Origin: a virus
Direction: 5' to 3' (one strand)
Length of the DNA: 64,000 nt
Virus record (IMG/VR): IMGVR_UViG_3300028275_000006
Coordinates: 124,001 to 188,000 of that record
In this document: positions 63,839-64,000 of the stretch, piece after piece
Position numbering within the stretch: the stretch's first letter is position 1
Layout: every line of letters starts with the position of its first letter
Notes under the pieces: model-generated
The model's input: the letters and a program-made list of their open reading frames with translations, nothing else
What the model was told of the DNA's origin: nothing
Database searches by the model: none
Made by a program: the position numbers and the translations under genes

Positions 63839-63889
63839 GTTTTATCTCCAAAATAAAAATACATGCCTAGTTGTGTGCCTTTGTTATAT

Positions 63890-64000
63890 TTATTTATCGG
63901 TATTGACCGATTTGCGACCTTTGACAAAGTCTTTGATGTCTCGAAGTTCCACCAAGACTTCACCAACATTGTCTCTAGTTTTATCCCACTGGTGTACTAG
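63890..64000 (-). CDS. Hypothetical protein, C-terminal part
   Basis: An open frame enters from beyond the window and ends ...VELRDIKDFVKGRKSVNTDK. The stop codon lies inside a GATAAATA late-type box (63891-63898) for the following gene. Helical, charged; no family. Confidence 0.6.
   Translation of the reverse strand, partial: LVHQWDKTRDNVGEVLVELRDIKDFVKGRKSVNTDK
63891..63898 (-). promoter_or_regulatory. Late-like box GATAAATA
   Basis: GATAAATAAATA about 53 bases before the 63838 start; overlaps the upstream stop codon. Confidence 0.55.

Overview
The window is most simply read as part of a large T4-like tailed-phage genome, probably assembled from a freshwater or marine metagenome. The evidence is rIIA/rIIB homologues, class Ia ribonucleotide reductase, a PAAR spike protein, a tail fibre, a prohead-core/scaffold-like gene, short MRAKEF-type proteins, T4-late-like TAAATA promoters, and a tRNA array covering all 20 amino acids. 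No integrase, rRNA gene or CRISPR array was seen. Almost everything lies on the minus strand, apart from two plus-strand islands (25826-27671 and 51248-53229). The host is not named by the sequence. A circularly permuted tmRNA, a curli locus with FecR and a CHASE2 cyclase, and an AhpC/AhpD pair fit a proteobacterium, perhaps a betaproteobacterium; this is inference.

Layout. 1-3.1 kb: RNA ligase, metallophosphoesterase, tyrosine-phosphatase-like protein and small unknowns. 3.1-10.8 kb: about 36 tRNA or tRNA-like genes, including an initiator-like tRNA, separated by structured non-coding spacers with inverted repeats. 11-15.4 kb: small proteins, AhpD, an SGNH hydrolase, AhpC, an outer-membrane barrel and a zinc-ribbon protein. 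15.4-21.6 kb: membrane proteins, an SPFH lipoprotein, rIIB, rIIA and an AAA+ ATPase. 21.7-22.1 kb: a two-piece tmRNA. 22-25.7 kb: small coiled-coil proteins, a histone-H1-like protein and ClpP. 25.8-27.7 kb (plus strand): two related membrane/coiled-coil proteins and a fatty-acid desaturase. 27.7-37.5 kb: a D,D-carboxypeptidase and a surface-fibre locus (CHASE2 cyclase, metalloprotease-like protein, PA14/curlin adhesin, FecR protein, curlin repeat protein, CsgG, CsgF). 37.6-45.5 kb: BAX-inhibitor-type protein, structural unknowns, bilin reductase, heme oxygenase, ClpS, Hsp20, DnaK, MazG-like protein and ribosomal protein bS21. 45.5-53.5 kb: membrane proteins and lipoproteins, a SleB-type hydrolase, an iscA-iscU-erpA cluster and the PAAR/baseplate island. 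53.5-64 kb: glutaredoxin, NrdB, NrdA, tail fibre, a RecB-like nuclease and head-morphogenesis genes with a probable -1 frameshift.

How the genes may work together. Translation and proteostasis are heavily represented: a near-complete tRNA set, an initiator-like tRNA, bS21, tmRNA, ClpP, ClpS, DnaK and Hsp20. Redox and cofactor genes are also prominent: AhpC/AhpD, glutaredoxin, RNR, Fe-S scaffold and carriers, and heme-to-bilin conversion. A third theme is the envelope: curli export, desaturase, carboxypeptidase, lipoproteins and an SPFH protein. Many genes overlap as ATGA or TAATG, so translational coupling is common. At least ten coding genes too short for routine calling are reported here.
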